Program-made: the position numbers and the translations under genes
Shown: positions 47,444-48,274 of the stretch, in pieces
Position numbering within the stretch: the stretch's first letter is position 1
Layout: each line of letters starts with the position of its first letter
The notes under the pieces: model-generated
Database searches by the model: none
The model's input: only the letters and a program-made list of their open reading frames with translations
What the model was told of the DNA's origin: nothing
Assembly (NCBI GenBank): GCA_900320225.1
Contig: ONRL01000008.1
Location: 1 to 48,274, forward strand
DNA length: 48,274 nucleotides
Origin: an uncultured Lentisphaerota bacterium
GTDB taxonomy: Bacteria > Verrucomicrobiota > Kiritimatiellia > RFP12 > UBA1067
Direction of reading: 5' to 3'

Positions 47444-48274
47444 TCAGCGGGCGATCACGCCGGTACGCAGCAGCACGGGGCCGAGCAGGCCGGATGGCAG
47501 CAGCTCGTCGCGCTTGTCCCAGTGTTTCCACGTGGTGAACGTGTGGCGGCCCGTCGGGGACGGCAGGCCGTCTTTCACCCACTGCGGCAGATCCTTGATG
47601 CCGATCTCCTTCACGCCCTTGCGCACCACGCCCTTCCACTCGCAGTCGTCCGCGTAGAGGCGGTCGTCGCCGATGAGGCGGTTCGGCCAGAGGTTCGTCA
47701 CGCGGATGGAGAGGTCGAGGGTGCCACCGGTCGCGCAGGAGCGCGACCCTCCCAGTGCGTCCGTGATGTCCACGCGGAACGGCGGCTTCCAGAGGACGGG
47801 ATACGTCTTGCCGTTCACCGTCACCTCGGCGAAGTTCTTCACGTTGCCGAGGTCGAGCACGAGACGCGCCCCGGCCGGCAACGGCGGCGCGGACACGCGC
47901 TTCGTGTAGGTCGCCGTGCCGGAGAAGTACTTGATGCCGTCCTCGGGACGTTCCGGCCACGAGACGAGGCGCGGGAACGTGACGGACGCCGGGGCGTCCC
48001 ATCCCTCCGGGAACGACACGTTCCAGGCACCGCCCACGAGGATCGGCGCCGGCGGCTCGGCGGCGACGCGCGTCACAAGCCCCTTCGCCGGCGTCACCTC
48101 CGCGACAAGCGGCTGCCACGCGAGTATCTGCCCGTCGTGCCACTCCCAGACGGGCGGAGCATCGACGATCGTGGCCGAGGGTGGCACGGTGAACGTCGCG
48201 TTCTCCTCAACCGTCACCGTCTTCTCCACGCCGTCGTAGGTGTAGGTGATGCGCCCGACCTTCTTCGTGAGGTA
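47444..48274 (-). CDS. Alpha-L-rhamnosidase-like glycosidase (GH106-type), C-terminal part (5' end outside window)
   Basis: The frame is open to the window edge; 276 residues are visible. The sequence matches the C-terminal region of GH106-type enzymes as I recall it: GGAWNVSFPEGWDAPASVTF, LVSWPERPEDGIKYFSGTATY, a galactose-binding jelly-roll (LDLGNVKNFAEVTVNGK...PPFRVDIT), RVTNLWPNRLIGDD, then PSPTGRHTFTTWKHW and a terminal SGLLGPVLLR. The catalytic domain lies upstream, off the window. Rhamnosidase would fit the PL11 lyase in pectin breakdown. The jelly-roll carries an in-frame palindromic insert (see 47725). Confidence 0.75.
   Translation of the reverse strand, partial: YLTKKVGRITYTYDGVEKTVTVEENATFTVPPSATIVDAPPVWEWHDGQILAWQPLVAEVTPAKGLVTRVAAEPPAPILVGGAWNVSFPEGWDAPASVTFPRLVSWPERPEDGIKYFSGTATYTKRVSAPPLPAGARLVLDLGNVKNFAEVTVNGKTYPVLWKPPFRVDITDALGGSRSCATGGTLDLSIRVTNLWPNRLIGDDRLYADDCEWKGVVRKGVKEIGIKDLPQWVKDGLPSPTGRHTFTTWKHWDKRDELLPSGLLGPVLLRTGVIAR
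47725..47755 (-). repeat. Palindromic element inside the rhamnosidase-like gene
   Basis: GGTCGCGC (47729-47736) and GCGCGACC (47741-47748) are perfect complements around AGGA. The element with flanks CCACC and CTCCCAG is read on the coding strand as LGGSRSCATGG, in a loop between two strands of the jelly-roll. Confidence 0.65.

Noticed and set aside
1-48274. tRNA, rRNA, riboswitch, transposase or phage genes
   Set aside because: All gaps between genes are short (under about 180 bases) and none shows a cloverleaf, rRNA-like stretch or known riboswitch core by eye; no transposase or integrase motif was found in any frame that looks coding.

Overview
The window is a gene-dense, high-GC stretch from a Gram-negative bacterium of the PVC group, most likely Kiritimatiellota or a close relative (inference). 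The evidence is a mixture: CMP-KDO synthetase and a Pal lipoprotein imply an LPS outer membrane; a giant secreted LamG / autotransporter-repeat protein, tandem DUF1080 domains, a DUF6807 (PmoA-like) domain and many polysaccharide-degrading enzymes without SusC/SusD are typical of that group. No rRNA, tRNA, CRISPR array, transposase or phage gene was seen, and no gap between genes exceeds about 180 bases.

Layout. 1-8163 (+): secreted carbohydrate-active proteins, namely the end of a DUF6259-like glycosidase, the giant LamG/repeat protein, and a GH51 arabinofuranosidase broken by an internal deletion. 8192-12847 (+): a membrane Ser/Thr kinase fused to three degenerate formylglycine-generating-enzyme-like modules and a jelly-roll. 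12879-13538 (-): endonuclease III, divergent from fhs-aldo/keto reductase-UxaA (UxaA also broken), then a mutarotase, a double DUF1080 protein and MgtC (to 20653). 20764-25013 (+): pal, tatB-like, tatC, trkH, nfo. 25031-27610 (-): psd-pssA-radical SAM. 27717-35191 (+): a lipoprotein, a DUF6807-PL11 fusion, a Tat-exported TIM-barrel protein and ilvA. 35192-37199 (-): a membrane coiled-coil protein with Pro/Lys repeats and a NYN-domain protein. 37365-42760 (-): a Tat-exported metallo-beta-lactamase-fold protein, yfcE, kdsB, lysA, purF. 42940-45117 (+): a GH50-like glycosidase. 45092-48274 (-): an MFS transporter, an SDR dehydrogenase and the C-terminal part of a GH106-like rhamnosidase.

How the parts fit. 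Pectin-, arabinan- and galactan-type side chains appear to be the substrates (PL11, GH106, GH51, GH50), with the MFS carrier, SDR, aldo/keto reductase and UxaA-family dehydratase as candidates for uptake and oxidation of the released sugars or sugar acids. The Tat genes have two likely clients within the window (RRDF signal peptides). The rest is housekeeping: phospholipids, purines, lysine, isoleucine, one-carbon units, KDO and DNA repair.

Most notable signals: (1) a recurring extended -10 promoter, close to TTTTGGTATACTNTCCGCA and running to the presumed +1, on both strands and in several cases so close to the start codon that the mRNA should be leaderless; (2) the kinase/3xFGE/jelly-roll protein, whose inter-module linkers are made of short palindromic repeats read as protein; (3) similar repeat insertions in the GH106 and MFS genes; (4) two internal deletions of similar size and identical frame change in the GH51 and UxaA genes.
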